The translations under genes were made by a program, and so were the position numbers. Shown here one piece after another: positions 34,588 through 43,472 of a stretch of 61,918 nt of DNA. A model generated the notes under the pieces. It saw only the letters and a program-made list of their open reading frames with translations. It searched no databases and was not told where the DNA came from. Each line of letters begins with the position of its first letter. Positions within the stretch are counted from its first letter, which is position 1. The DNA is from Segatella cerevisiae (GTDB taxonomy: Bacteria > Bacteroidota > Bacteroidia > Bacteroidales > Bacteroidaceae), in assembly GCF_024054555.1 (NCBI RefSeq), contig NZ_JAMXLY010000016.1, positions 1 to 61,918 on the forward strand, written 5' to 3'.

Positions 34588-35835
34588 TTATTTTTCTATA
34601 GCGGCAATGGCAGGCAGAACTTTGCCTTCAATGGCTTCCAGTAAAGCACCACCACCGGTAGAAATATAAGAGACTTGGTCTGCAAGGCCGAACTTGTGGA
34701 TGCAAGCTACTGAATCACCGCCACCGATGAGTGAGAAAGCTCCATCTTTGGTAGCCTTGGCAATGGCTTCAGCAATAGCTCTTGAACCACCGGTAAAATT
34801 ATCAAATTCGAATACGCCTGCAGGACCGTTCCAAAGGATCGTCTTGCTGCCTTCGATGGCCTTTGCAAAAGCTTTACGGCTCTCAGGACCGGCATCAAGG
34901 CCTTCCCAACCATCAGGGATTGCGTTGGAAGGTGTCACCTTCGTATTGGCGTCATTTGCAAATTTATCAGCAGCTACGGAATCAGTTCCCAATACCAGGT
35001 TGACATGATTCTCTTTAGCTTTTTTGATAACGTCCAAAGCAATATCGAGTTTGTCATTCTCACAAATGGATTTACCGATATGGCCACCTTGAGCCTTTGC
35101 AAAAGTATAAGTCATGCCTCCGCAAAGAATCAGGTTGTCTACCTTGGTCAGAAGGTTCTCGATGATACCGATCTTCGTAGAGACCTTGGAACCACCCATG
35201 ATAGCCGTGAACGGGCGTTTGATGTTGTTGAGGATATTGTCTACAGCCTTTACTTCTTTCTCCATCAGGAAACCGAGCATCTTGTGGTTCTTGTCATAGA
35301 ATTGGTCGATGACGGCAGTAGAGGCGTGCTTGCGGTGAGCTGTACCGAAGGCATCCATGACATAAACGTCTGCATAGGAAGCCAGTTTCTTGGCAAACTC
35401 GACCTGACGCTTTTTCATGTCAGCTTTGGCTGCATCGTATTTCGGATCTGTTTTGTCAATCCCTACAGGTTTTCCTTCCTCTTCTGGATAGAAGCGCAGG
35501 TTCTCGAGCAGCAAAGCCTCGCCACCTTTCAGTCCGGCAGCTTCCTTTCCGGCATTGGCACAGTCAGGAGCAAACTTGACATCAACGCCTAAAGCCTTGG
35601 AAACGTCTTTGACGATATGCTTCAAACTCAATTCGGGTTTTACCTTCCCTTTGGGTTTGCCCATGTGGCTCATCATGATGAGAGCGCCACCATCATTGAG
35701 GATTTTCTTCAGTGTAGGCAGAGCTCCGCGGATACGGGTGTCATCTGTGACATGTCCTTCAGCATCCAATGGGACATTGAAGTCAACACGTACGATTGCC
35801 TTATGACCGGCAAAATTGAAATCTTCGATTTTCAT
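34588..35835 (-). CDS. pgk: Phosphoglycerate kinase
   Basis: 415 residues from ATG 35833-35835, matching [20 protein letters not shown] at the family start; 20 upstream codons are leader. Landmarks: [20 protein letters not shown], the [11 protein letters not shown] catalytic arginine region, and the C-terminal nucleotide site [14 protein letters not shown] with [13 protein letters not shown]. Glycolytic ATP-forming step. Promoter -7 box at 35897-35904. Confidence 0.96.
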   Translation of the reverse strand: MKIEDFNFAGHKAIVRVDFNVPLDAEGHVTDDTRIRGALPTLKKILNDGGALIMMSHMGKPKGKVKPELSLKHIVKDVSKALGVDVKFAPDCANAGKEAAGLKGGEALLLENLRFYPEEEGKPVGIDKTDPKYDAAKADMKKRQVEFAKKLASYADVYVMDAFGTAHRKHASTAVIDQFYDKNHKMLGFLMEKEVKAVDNILNNIKRPFTAIMGGSKVSTKIGIIENLLTKVDNLILCGGMTYTFAKAQGGHIGKSICENDKLDIALDVIKKAKENHVNLVLGTDSVAADKFANDANTKVTPSNAIPDGWEGLDAGPESRKAFAKAIEGSKTILWNGPAGVFEFDNFTGGSRAIAEAIAKATKDGAFSLIGGGDSVACIHKFGLADQVSYISTGGGALLEAIEGKVLPAIAAIEK

Positions 35836-35896
35836 TTTAACGTTAATATTTAAAGGTTGTTTCTTATTGTCTATTATTTTGCTTCTTACTTGCACA

Positions 35897-35904
35897 CAAA
35901 GTTA
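35897..35904 (-). promoter_or_regulatory. -7 box of pgk
   Basis: Minus-strand TAACTTTG, 61 bases before the start codon. Confidence 0.5.
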
Positions 35905-36020
35905 ATAAAAAGAAAACAGAAATAAGATGAAAACGGTAGTTTTTAATATTTTTTGCGATTGGTTTTTGAAATCGGACGATTGTCCGGTCTGAATGTCAAC
36001 TCTGCTTGACAATTTCGGGT

Positions 36021-36692
36021 TTATTCTTCATATTCAGTAGGGTCGTCAATGCCTGCTTCCTTCAGGGCTTCTTTCCGTTCCCTGCAGGTCCCGCATTTTC
36101 CACACTGCTTTTCTCCACCCTTATAACAGCTCCATGTTTCTGCATAATTGAGGCCCAGTCGCTTGCCGATACGGGCGATGTCTGCCTTGGAGATCTCCGT
36201 ATAAGGCGCAGTCACCCTCACATGGGCGAAAGTACCGGCAGTGGCTGCCTGGTCTATGGCGCTTATGAATTCAGGCCGGCAGTCCGGGTAGATCGTATGG
36301 TCACCATTGTGATTGGCGATCATGACTTGTTGAAGGCCTTTGCTTTCAGCTAAACCTATGGCGATGGAAAGCATGATCCCGTTCCGGAAAGGCACCACTG
36401 TAGATTTCATGTTCTCTTCGTCATAATTGCCCTCAGGTATTGCCTCACTGCCTTCCAAGAGCGAACTTTTGAAATAGCGGTGGATGAAATCCAGGTTGAT
36501 CGTCAGGTGAGGGATGCCCAACCGTTTGCAATGTAAACGGGCGAATGGTATCTCCCGTGCATTGTGATTGCTCCCGTAATCGAAACTCACGCCTAAGGCT
36601 ATTTCATCTTTCTTGTCATACAAAAGGGTGATGGAGTCCATTCCTCCGCTCACGATGATGACAGCATTCTTTGTCTGTTTGTCCTTGTCCAT
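36021..36692 (-). CDS. queC: 7-cyano-7-deazaguanine synthase
   Basis: 223 residues from ATG 36690-36692. The long open frame extends 37 codons further, but that part overlaps the accB-like gene and a terminator. PP-loop VSGGMDSITLLY, phosphate/adenylation segments and the zinc site C-x8-C-x2-C-x2-C in CYKGGEKQCGKCGTCRERKE. It converts 7-carboxy-7-deazaguanine to preQ0 with ATP and ammonia for queuosine. The other queuosine genes are not in the window. Confidence 0.94.
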   Translation of the reverse strand: MDKDKQTKNAVIIVSGGMDSITLLYDKKDEIALGVSFDYGSNHNAREIPFARLHCKRLGIPHLTINLDFIHRYFKSSLLEGSEAIPEGNYDEENMKSTVVPFRNGIMLSIAIGLAESKGLQQVMIANHNGDHTIYPDCRPEFISAIDQAATAGTFAHVRVTAPYTEISKADIARIGKRLGLNYAETWSCYKGGEKQCGKCGTCRERKEALKEAGIDDPTEYEE

Positions 36693-36703
36693 TTCATCTT
36701 TAT

Positions 36704-36737
36704 ATAAAAGGGCAGGCCCGTATTCAGACCTGCCCTT
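36704..36737 (-). terminator. Terminator after the biotin carrier gene
   Basis: Minus-strand stem AAGGGCAGG (36729-36737) with CCTGCCCTT (36708-36716), then TTATATA. The T tract is short. It lies between the biotin carrier gene and queC. Confidence 0.65.
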
Positions 36738-36756
36738 GTTTCTAAAAACTCTGTTA

Positions 36757-37185
36757 TTATTCAATGACGACAAGAGGATCTTCCTCCCGTACTGCCTGTC
36801 CAACCTTTACACAGACAGCAGTCACTTTTCCGTCCTTTTCAGCTTCGATGTTGTTGGCCATCTTCATGGCTTCCAGGACCACGAGAGTGTCACCGGCCTT
36901 GACCTGTTGGCCGACAGTCACGTTGATGCCCGTGATCGTGCCCGGCAGAGGAGCTTTGACAGCTTTGCTGCTGTCCACGTTTCCTGCAGATACCGGTGCA
37001 GCCTCTTCTTCAGCAGCTGCAGGTTGTCCGAGAACCACTTTCTTCTTTTCAGGCTCTGCAGGCTGTTCCATTTGGACCTTAAAAGAATCTCCGTTTACCG
37101 TAACGTCAGCTACATGATTTTCATCGATGTCTCCGATCGTTACCTTGTATTCTTTCCCATCGATGGTATATTTGAATTCTTTCAT
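36757..37185 (-). CDS. Biotin carboxyl carrier protein of a carboxylase/decarboxylase
   Basis: 142 residues. A charged N-terminal region (KEYKVTIGDIDENHVADVTV), an Ala/Pro/Glu-rich linker and a C-terminal biotinyl domain with the biotin lysine in VLEAMKMANN. Such carriers shuttle CO2 between a biotin carboxylase or decarboxylase and the carboxyltransferase. It lies 29 bases below the 56-residue gene and in the same cluster as the carboxyltransferase at 37398, so it is likely the gamma subunit of that complex (methylmalonyl-CoA decarboxylase or acyl-CoA carboxylase). Confidence 0.88.
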   Translation of the reverse strand: MKEFKYTIDGKEYKVTIGDIDENHVADVTVNGDSFKVQMEQPAEPEKKKVVLGQPAAAEEEAAPVSAGNVDSSKAVKAPLPGTITGINVTVGQQVKAGDTLVVLEAMKMANNIEAEKDGKVTAVCVKVGQAVREEDPLVVIE

Positions 37186-37214
37186 TCGTAATAGAAATTT
37201 GAAGTTGTAAACTC

Positions 37215-37385
37215 TTATTTAGCGGAAGGCTTGGCTGTCATACTCTGGAATTTGGCATTCCATAGCGTATGATGCTTCTTGATGGTAATGGTGCCGGATT
37301 CCTTGTCGTGCACATTGTTCCCTTCATATTCATAAAGGGCCATTGCTATTGCCGCATATATATTCTTATCCATGATTTTCTTCAT
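37215..37385 (-). CDS. 56-residue subunit, epsilon-like (MmdE/OadG C-terminus type)
   Basis: ATG 37383-37385 to TAA 37215-37217, between the carboxyltransferase and biotin carrier genes with short gaps (12 and 29 bases). It reads MKKIMDKNIYAAIAMALYEY, then a GNNVHDKESGTITIKK segment and a basic, Lys-rich tail. The pattern A-I-A-x-A-L/I-x-x-Y followed by a basic TIKK-x-x-x-W stretch resembles the short epsilon subunit of Veillonella methylmalonyl-CoA decarboxylase and the C-terminal end of delta/OadG proteins. There is no membrane segment. It probably glues the biotin carrier to the carboxyltransferase. Confidence 0.7.
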   Translation of the reverse strand: MKKIMDKNIYAAIAMALYEYEGNNVHDKESGTITIKKHHTLWNAKFQSMTAKPSAK

Positions 37386-37397
37386 AGTCAGGTGATT

Positions 37398-38963
37398 TTA
37401 CATTGGCATGCAGCCGTGTTTCTTGGCAGGGAGACTCTGACGCTTTGTAGCCAGTTGAGCCAATCCGCGGCAGATCCGGAAACGGGTATTGCGAGGCTCT
37501 ATCACATCATCGATGTAGCCGAACTGCGCAGCCTGATAAGGATTGGCAAAGGTATCCGTATATTCTTGTTCCTTTTCTGCAAGGAAGGATTTGACATCTT
37601 CACCGGCAGCTTTCTTTGCCTTTGCTTCCTTTCCACAAAGGATGGCAACGGCACCGCTGGCACCCATAACGGCGATCTCAGCAGAAGGCCAGGCATAGTT
37701 CAGGTCAGCCCTTAACTGTTTGCACCCCATGACGATATGGCTCCCGCCATAAGCTTTACGTAAAGTGACGGTGATCTTAGGCACTGTAGCTTCACCATAA
37801 GCATAGAGGAGTTGGGCACCGTGCAAGATGACGGCATTGTATTCCTGACCTGTCCCCGGAAGGAATCCCGGTACATCTACGAGAGATACGATAGGAATAT
37901 TGAAGGCGTCGCAGAAGCGGACGAATCTGGCTCCCTTACGACTGGCATTGACATCGAGAACACCGGCATAGGCTGCAGGTTGATTGGCGACGATACCTAC
38001 GCTCTGTCCGTTGAAACGTGCGAAACCGGTAATGATGTTCTTTGCGAACTTAGGTTGGACCTCGAAGAATTCTCCTTCGTCGGTAATGGCGGCGATGACC
38101 TTATACATGTCATAAGCCTGGTTAGGGTCTTCCGGAATGATTTCGTTCAGGGAATCTTCCGTCCGGTCTATCGGGTCATTACATTCCACACGGGGAGCCT
38201 CTTCTGTATTATTGGACGGAATGTAAGAGAGAAGCGTCTTGATGAGTTCGATGCACTCTTCTTCAGTCTTAGCAGTGAAATGCGTTACGCCACTCTTGGA
38301 AGCGTGCACGCTGGCGCCACCCAGATGTTCAGCGTCGATCACTTCTCCCGTAACGGTCTTCACGACCTTCGGGCCTGTTAGGAACATATAAGAGGTACCC
38401 TCAGTCATCATGATAAAGTCAGTCAGGGCAGGGGAATAGACGGCACCGCCTGCACACGGCCCCATGATCGCACTGATCTGCGGGATGACTCCACTGGCAA
38501 GAATATTGCGCTCGAAGATTTCCCCGTATCCTGCGAGGGCAGCGATACCTTCCTGAATACGAGCACCACCGGAGTCATTGATGCCAATGACAGGAGCACC
38601 CATCTTCATAGCCATATCCATGATCTTGCACATTTTCTGAGACATGGTCTCTGAGAGAGAGCCGCCATGAACTGTGAAATCCTGAGCATAGATATATACG
38701 AGACGGCCGTCGATGGTTGCGGAACCTGCTACTACGCCGTCACCATAAACCTGTTTCTTCTCCATGCCGAACTGATGGCAACGATGGAGTTTGAACATAT
38801 CATATTCTTCGAAACTCCCTTTGTCAACCAGCATGTCAATACGCTCTCTGGCAGTATACTTGCCCCGTGCGTGTTGCTTGTCTATGGCTTTTTGGCCTCC
38901 TCCAAGACGGGCTTGTTCGCGTTTGGCGACCAGCTCTTTAATCTTTTCAACTTGTTTGCTCAT
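37398..38963 (-). CDS. mmdA: Carboxyltransferase subunit (methylmalonyl-CoA decarboxylase alpha / propionyl-CoA carboxylase beta)
   Basis: 521 residues. Two crotonase-like halves with GVVAGSATIDGRLVYIYAQD, INDSGGARIQEGIAAL, GPCAGGAVYSPALTDF, and in the second half DVPGFLPGTGQEY and KAYGGSHIVMG. Moves the carboxyl group between an acyl-CoA and biotin. It could serve the sodium-pumping methylmalonyl-CoA decarboxylase or propionyl-/acetyl-CoA carboxylase; sequence alone does not separate them. The cluster lacks the membrane beta subunit and a biotin carboxylase. First gene of its operon; promoter -7 at 39058-39065. Confidence 0.9.
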   Translation of the reverse strand: MSKQVEKIKELVAKREQARLGGGQKAIDKQHARGKYTARERIDMLVDKGSFEEYDMFKLHRCHQFGMEKKQVYGDGVVAGSATIDGRLVYIYAQDFTVHGGSLSETMSQKMCKIMDMAMKMGAPVIGINDSGGARIQEGIAALAGYGEIFERNILASGVIPQISAIMGPCAGGAVYSPALTDFIMMTEGTSYMFLTGPKVVKTVTGEVIDAEHLGGASVHASKSGVTHFTAKTEEECIELIKTLLSYIPSNNTEEAPRVECNDPIDRTEDSLNEIIPEDPNQAYDMYKVIAAITDEGEFFEVQPKFAKNIITGFARFNGQSVGIVANQPAAYAGVLDVNASRKGARFVRFCDAFNIPIVSLVDVPGFLPGTGQEYNAVILHGAQLLYAYGEATVPKITVTLRKAYGGSHIVMGCKQLRADLNYAWPSAEIAVMGASGAVAILCGKEAKAKKAAGEDVKSFLAEKEQEYTDTFANPYQAAQFGYIDDVIEPRNTRFRICRGLAQLATKRQSLPAKKHGCMPM

Positions 38964-39057
38964 AATAAGATTCTATTATTACAATATGATTATTTCTACA
39001 ATTATCCTTTGTGGAAAAGCCGCTCTTATTCACGGATTTCCTTTATTAAAGACCGTG

Positions 39058-39065
39058 CAAAGATA
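39058..39065 (-). promoter_or_regulatory. -7 box of the carboxyltransferase operon
   Basis: Minus-strand TATCTTTG, about 95 bases before ATG 38963. Confidence 0.55.
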
Positions 39066-39378
39066 ATCATATTTCTTGAAAATAAGAGAATGCAACTTGA
39101 AAATATTCATGTTTTGAGTCGCAGGAAGGGGATTTTTTATAGGTATGAAGAAAGTTATTGCACAGATTGCCCAAAGTGTGTAATAAATAAGCAGATGACG
39201 GAATAACTGTCAGGTCTAATATCTCTTATCTTGACATTGGAAAAAGAAGTGAAAGTGTGATCCTGATGATCAAGGCAACAAAGGACAAACTCCTTGCGAC
39301 GGTCAGACTTTCCCTCAAAACGGTTGAATGAAAATCTGTACATTCGGCTGAGAATGGTTTCAAAAAGAAACAAATTGA
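39066..39378. other. Spacer without a recognisable gene
   Basis: A/T-rich sequence between the carboxyltransferase promoter and the relA terminator. A minus-strand open frame of 80 codons (39155-39397) lacks an upstream promoter and protein-like pattern and runs into the relA hairpin, so I do not call it. Confidence 0.4.
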
Positions 39379-39405
39379 GATAGAGTTTGTCGGGCAAACT
39401 CTATC
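39379..39405 (-). terminator. Hairpin about 105 bases downstream of relA
   Basis: Perfect 11-bp stem GATAGAGTTTG with CAAACTCTATC around TCGGG (minus: CCCGA). The minus strand continues TCAATTTGTTTCTTTTTG, a weak T-rich tail. Confidence 0.55.
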
Positions 39406-39510
39406 TTCATCAGGTATATGAGTTTCATACCTCTTATATATATGAAAACCTCATCAATTTCTATGCCTTGGTATTCTATCGTGTTCCTTTTGTCTATGCA
39501 GGTATTCCCC

Positions 39511-41727
39511 TTAGAGTCGGATGACCTGTTTGATTCCTTTTATTGTTCTCAATTTCTTGATCAAGGCATTGGTTTTCGAGGCATCACCGATCAAAACTTC
39601 GATGTTACCTGAGAAGAGGCCGTCGTGACTGTCGATATTGATCGATCTCATTGTCAGTTTGTCTTCTTTGGAAATCACATTTGCGATATTGCTCACTATT
39701 CCCAAATCATCATTGCCGATGATACGGAGTGTGATCATATATTGCTGTGTACCTTTTCCAGACCATTTTGCTTTGACGATGCGATACCCGAAACGTTTGC
39801 GCAGTTCGGGTGCGTTCGGACAATCTTGACGATGGATTGTGATGCCACCGTTGACCGTCACGAAACCGAAGATCGGGTCACCGTAAATAGGGTGGCAGCA
39901 CTGTGCCAATTTGTAATCAATGCCTTTCAAGTCTTGGTCGATCGTCAAGACATCCTCATCCTTCATGAGGACTTCATTATTAGGATCCTCGAACTCGAAT
40001 TCCTCGGCACTCCTGGCTTCCTTTTGATTATTGATGTTGAGAAGGTGATCTCTGACTTCCTGATATTTGTCGATAATGTCATTCGGGTCAAGTTTGCCGT
40101 CTGAGACGTCTTTATAAAAGTCGCTGATTTCTTTATATCCCAATTTCTTGATGAGGTGTCCCATGACACTTTCATCAATGTTCACCTTCTTGTTCTTGAA
40201 CCGGCGTTCCAACAGTTCCTTGGCATAAAGTCCGTCTTTGATCTGTGTCTCTTTCAGTGCGAGGCGGATCTTGGACCTGGCCTTACTGGTATTGACATAG
40301 TTCAGCCAATCCCTTTTCGGCTTCTGGTTGTTTTGGGTCAATATCTCGACCTGATCACCTGAGTGCAATGTCTCTCTGAAACTGACGACACTTCCGTTGA
40401 TCCGGGCACCCACACAGTGATTCCCAATATTGGAGTGAATCCGGTAAGCAAGATCCAGAACGGTAGAACCGGCGGGGAGTTTGAGCAGATCACCTTTCGG
40501 GGTAAACACGTACACCTCATCCTCATTCAGATCCATTCTGAACTGATCCATGAGTTGGAGGTTGTCATTGTTTTCCAAGGCCGACCGGATATTGGCGAGC
40601 CATTCGTCAATAGCCCCTTCACTCTTGATGCCCTTATAGCGCCAGTGGGCAGCCAAGCCATGTTCTGCGATCTCATCCATACGCTCAGTCCTGATCTGGA
40701 CTTCCACCCATTTCTTTTCAGGGCCGAGAACAGTGATGTGCAGGCTTTCATATCCATTGGATTTGGGCACACTCAACCAGTCCCTCAATCTTTTCGGATT
40801 AGGCTGGTACATATCAGTGACGATGGAGTAGACCTGCCAGCATTGCATCTTCTCCTGAGTAGTAGGTGCATCGAGAATGATACGGATCGCGAAGAGATCA
40901 TAGATACCTTCGAATCCGCATTTCTGTTTTTGCATTTTCTGCCAGATGGAATGAATGCTCTTGGTACGGCCCTTAATCCTGAATTTGAGTCCCGCAGCTT
41001 CAAGTTTTTCTTTAACCGGTTGAATGAAACGGTCGATATAGGCATCCCTGGAACGTTTGGTCGCATTGAGTTTGTCCTTGATCATGTAATAAGCATCATG
41101 ATTAAGGTATTTGAGGCTCAAGTCTTCCAATTCCATTTTCAATCGGTAAAGGCCGAGTTTGTGGGCGAGGGGAGCATAGAGGTAACTTGCCTCTTCGCTC
41201 ACTTCCTGACGGGCTTCGACGGCCTTGGTATCCCTGATCTGCCGCATGACGTTGACGCGGTCAGCGATCATAATCAGGATGACGCGCATATCTTCTGAAA
41301 AGGAGATCAGAAGATTGCGGAAATTGTCACTTTCTATGACAGGGTTCTTTTTGTAGAGATCATGTATCCTGGTGAGACCCCGGATAATGTGTGCCGTACC
41401 GTCGCCATACTGTTCCCTCATTTGTTCGAGGGTATAATAGCCGTTGATGACGCCTTGATACAGAATGATAGCAAGGACGCCGTCTCTTTTCAATCCGATC
41501 TCGTCAACGGCGATCTGAGCGGTCTGCAGAGCGTGAAGGATGGGGTTCAACCCGAAGACATCACGCTGGAAATGCTTTTCTTCAATACCGTCTTTGATAT
41601 ATTGACGTAGTTTGTCCAGGTCATCAGGCTTCAGAAAATCCCCAATGGCTGTTTTGAGATGCTCGATGATATCAATAGCCTCTTTCTTCTCCTCTGGAGT
41701 AAAACTGAATTCTTCCTCGTTGTCCAT
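39511..41727 (-). CDS. relA: RelA-type (p)ppGpp synthetase with a degenerate hydrolase domain
   Basis: 738 residues. Domains in order: HD-like region (about 20-160), synthetase (about 180-370: GRTKSIHSIWQKM, YDLFAIRI, KSNGYESLHITV, EVQIRTERMDEIAEHG), TGS (about 395-460), helical region, a zinc-finger-like CCHP...C element and a C-terminal ACT domain. The hydrolase HD pair is replaced by Tyr90-Gln91 (AIILYQGVI) and the first conserved histidine region is altered, so the hydrolase is probably dead while the synthetase looks intact. It makes the stringent-response alarmone; the genome should hold a second SpoT-like enzyme to degrade it. Promoter -7 at 41753-41760. Confidence 0.9.
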   Translation of the reverse strand: MDNEEEFSFTPEEKKEAIDIIEHLKTAIGDFLKPDDLDKLRQYIKDGIEEKHFQRDVFGLNPILHALQTAQIAVDEIGLKRDGVLAIILYQGVINGYYTLEQMREQYGDGTAHIIRGLTRIHDLYKKNPVIESDNFRNLLISFSEDMRVILIMIADRVNVMRQIRDTKAVEARQEVSEEASYLYAPLAHKLGLYRLKMELEDLSLKYLNHDAYYMIKDKLNATKRSRDAYIDRFIQPVKEKLEAAGLKFRIKGRTKSIHSIWQKMQKQKCGFEGIYDLFAIRIILDAPTTQEKMQCWQVYSIVTDMYQPNPKRLRDWLSVPKSNGYESLHITVLGPEKKWVEVQIRTERMDEIAEHGLAAHWRYKGIKSEGAIDEWLANIRSALENNDNLQLMDQFRMDLNEDEVYVFTPKGDLLKLPAGSTVLDLAYRIHSNIGNHCVGARINGSVVSFRETLHSGDQVEILTQNNQKPKRDWLNYVNTSKARSKIRLALKETQIKDGLYAKELLERRFKNKKVNIDESVMGHLIKKLGYKEISDFYKDVSDGKLDPNDIIDKYQEVRDHLLNINNQKEARSAEEFEFEDPNNEVLMKDEDVLTIDQDLKGIDYKLAQCCHPIYGDPIFGFVTVNGGITIHRQDCPNAPELRKRFGYRIVKAKWSGKGTQQYMITLRIIGNDDLGIVSNIANVISKEDKLTMRSINIDSHDGLFSGNIEVLIGDASKTNALIKKLRTIKGIKQVIRL

Positions 41728-41752
41728 GCGCAGATTGAACTAATTTCTATCG

Positions 41753-41760
41753 CAAAGATA
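41753..41760 (-). promoter_or_regulatory. -7 box of relA
   Basis: Minus-strand TATCTTTG, 25 bases before ATG 41727, in a compact divergent promoter with DUF4301. Confidence 0.6.
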
Positions 41761-41802
41761 CTGTTTTTTATTGAAAAATTTCGGTTTTTCAGAAAAAGTA
41801 AC

Positions 41803-41810
41803 TATATTTG
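41803..41810 (+). promoter_or_regulatory. -7 box of the DUF4301 gene
   Basis: TATATTTG with TTTC (41779-41782) 20 bases upstream. It excludes in-frame starts before it. Confidence 0.6.
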
Positions 41811-41836
41811 TCCTAACTAATCCAAATGTTAATGTC

Positions 41837-43354
41837 ATGCTAAATCAAGAAGACATAAAACAGATATCTGCAAAGGGTATCAGTGTAGATCAAGTTAATC
41901 ATCAATTGGACGAACTCAAGAACGGTTTTCCTTTTCTTCATCTGGACTCAGCAGCCGCAGTGGGCAAAGGAATACTGGCTCCAAGTCCTGAAGAAATAGA
42001 GACCTATTCCCAAGCTTGGGAAGACTATAAGCAGAAGGGGCATCGCATTGTCAAATTCGTACCCGCTTCAGGGGCGGCAAGCAGGATGTTCAAGAATATC
42101 TTTGCTTTTCTCAACGCCGACTATGATGTGCCTACAACTGATTTCGAAAAAACATTCTTTACAGACATCCGTAATTTCGCTTTCTTTGATGCTCTGGATA
42201 AGGTTTGCAGAGATAAAGAGGGGAAAGGTGTCTTGGAATTGATAGACAGTAAGGCCTACAAGACCGTGGTGTCTTATCTTCTTGAAGCAAAAGGCTTGGA
42301 TTATGGAGAATTGCCCAAAGGTCTGCTCCTGTTCCATCGCTATAAGGACGGTACACGCACACCTATGGAGGAACACCTTGTTGAGGCTGCCCTATATGCC
42401 AGTTCTAATGGAAGAGCATACGTGCATTTCACGGTCAGCCATGACCATCTTCCCCTTTTCAAGAAGAAGGTGGCAGAGAAGGCAGGGCAATATGAGGCAA
42501 AATTCGGCATCAAGTATGACATCAGTTTTTCCGAACAAAAACCGTCAACGGATACAATTGCCGCCAACCCTGACGGGACACCTTTCAGAAATGCAGACGG
42601 GACGCTGCTGTTCCGTCCGGGAGGACATGGCGCATTGATTGAGAATCTGAATGAGATCAATGCCGATGTCATCTTCATCAAGAATATAGACAATGTCGTT
42701 CAGGACCGCTTAAAACCTGAAACGGTGAAGTGGAAAGGCGTTTTGGCCGGTCTGCTCGTCACCTTGCAGAAAAAGATCTTCAGTTATATGAAGGTGCTGG
42801 ACGAGGGGGAGTATAACCATGCGCAATTGGAAGATATCATCCATTTCCTGCAGCGGGAACTCTGTTGCCGTAAACCGGATATCAAGGAATTGGAGGATGC
42901 AGAACTCGTCATTTACCTGAAAGAGAAACTTCATCGTCCTATCCGTGTCTGCGGTGTCGTAAAAAACGTCGGTGAACCCGGCGGAGGACCTTTCCTGGCT
43001 TATAATCAGGATGGTACGGTCAGTCCCCAGATCCTGGAATCTTCTCAGATCAATCAGGAGGATCCGGCAGCCGTAGAGATGTTCCGGCACGGTACGCACT
43101 TTAACCCTGTAGACTTGGTGTGTGCGACAAAGGATGCTGAAGGCAAACCCTATCATCTCCCGGATTATGTGGATCGTACCACAGGATTTGTCAGCAACAA
43201 GAGCAAGAACGGCCGTGACCTCAAGGCATTGGAACTGCCCGGTCTTTGGAATGGTGCCATGAGTGACTGGAATACCGTTTTTGTGGAAGTGCCGCTAATC
43301 ACTTTCAATCCGGTAAAGACCGTCAATGACCTCCTCAAAGAGCCTCATCAATAA
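41837..43354 (+). CDS. DUF4301 protein
   Basis: 505 residues from ATG 41837; the 22-codon upstream extension overlaps the -7 box and is dropped. No signal peptide or membrane segment, so cytosolic. The motif RIVKFVPASGAASRMFKN early on and LLFRPGGHGALIENLNEI mid-protein resemble the dinucleotide-sugar/nucleotidyltransferase GxGxxSRM and acceptor loops, and VIFIKNIDNVV continues that pattern. This suggests a nucleotidyltransferase-like fold, but no substrate is known for this Bacteroidetes family. Divergent from relA; ends at a strong terminator. Confidence 0.7.
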   Translation: MLNQEDIKQISAKGISVDQVNHQLDELKNGFPFLHLDSAAAVGKGILAPSPEEIETYSQAWEDYKQKGHRIVKFVPASGAASRMFKNIFAFLNADYDVPTTDFEKTFFTDIRNFAFFDALDKVCRDKEGKGVLELIDSKAYKTVVSYLLEAKGLDYGELPKGLLLFHRYKDGTRTPMEEHLVEAALYASSNGRAYVHFTVSHDHLPLFKKKVAEKAGQYEAKFGIKYDISFSEQKPSTDTIAANPDGTPFRNADGTLLFRPGGHGALIENLNEINADVIFIKNIDNVVQDRLKPETVKWKGVLAGLLVTLQKKIFSYMKVLDEGEYNHAQLEDIIHFLQRELCCRKPDIKELEDAELVIYLKEKLHRPIRVCGVVKNVGEPGGGPFLAYNQDGTVSPQILESSQINQEDPAAVEMFRHGTHFNPVDLVCATKDAEGKPYHLPDYVDRTTGFVSNKSKNGRDLKALELPGLWNGAMSDWNTVFVEVPLITFNPVKTVNDLLKEPHQ

Positions 43355-43408
43355 GAGGCGGTGAGGAAGGTGATCAACTGATATAAAAGAAATACCAACT
43401 TTATAGTT

Positions 43409-43444
43409 TCCTCTTCCTGTTTTTTCAGGAAGGGGATTTTTTAT
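43409..43444 (+). terminator. Terminator after DUF4301
   Basis: Stem CCTCTTCCTG with CAGGAAGGGG around TTTTTT, then TTTTTT; it lies between the convergent DUF4301 and sigma-factor genes. Confidence 0.8.
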
Positions 43445-43472
43445 TATAGGAATAAGATAGTCGGAAAGTTGA

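Noticed and set aside
39155..39397. An 80-codon minus-strand frame downstream of relA
   Set aside because: It overlaps the relA hairpin and lacks a -7 box or ribosome-binding sequence.
40363..41298. A 311-codon plus-strand open frame opposite relA
   Set aside because: Antisense shadow of the conserved synthetase and HD regions.
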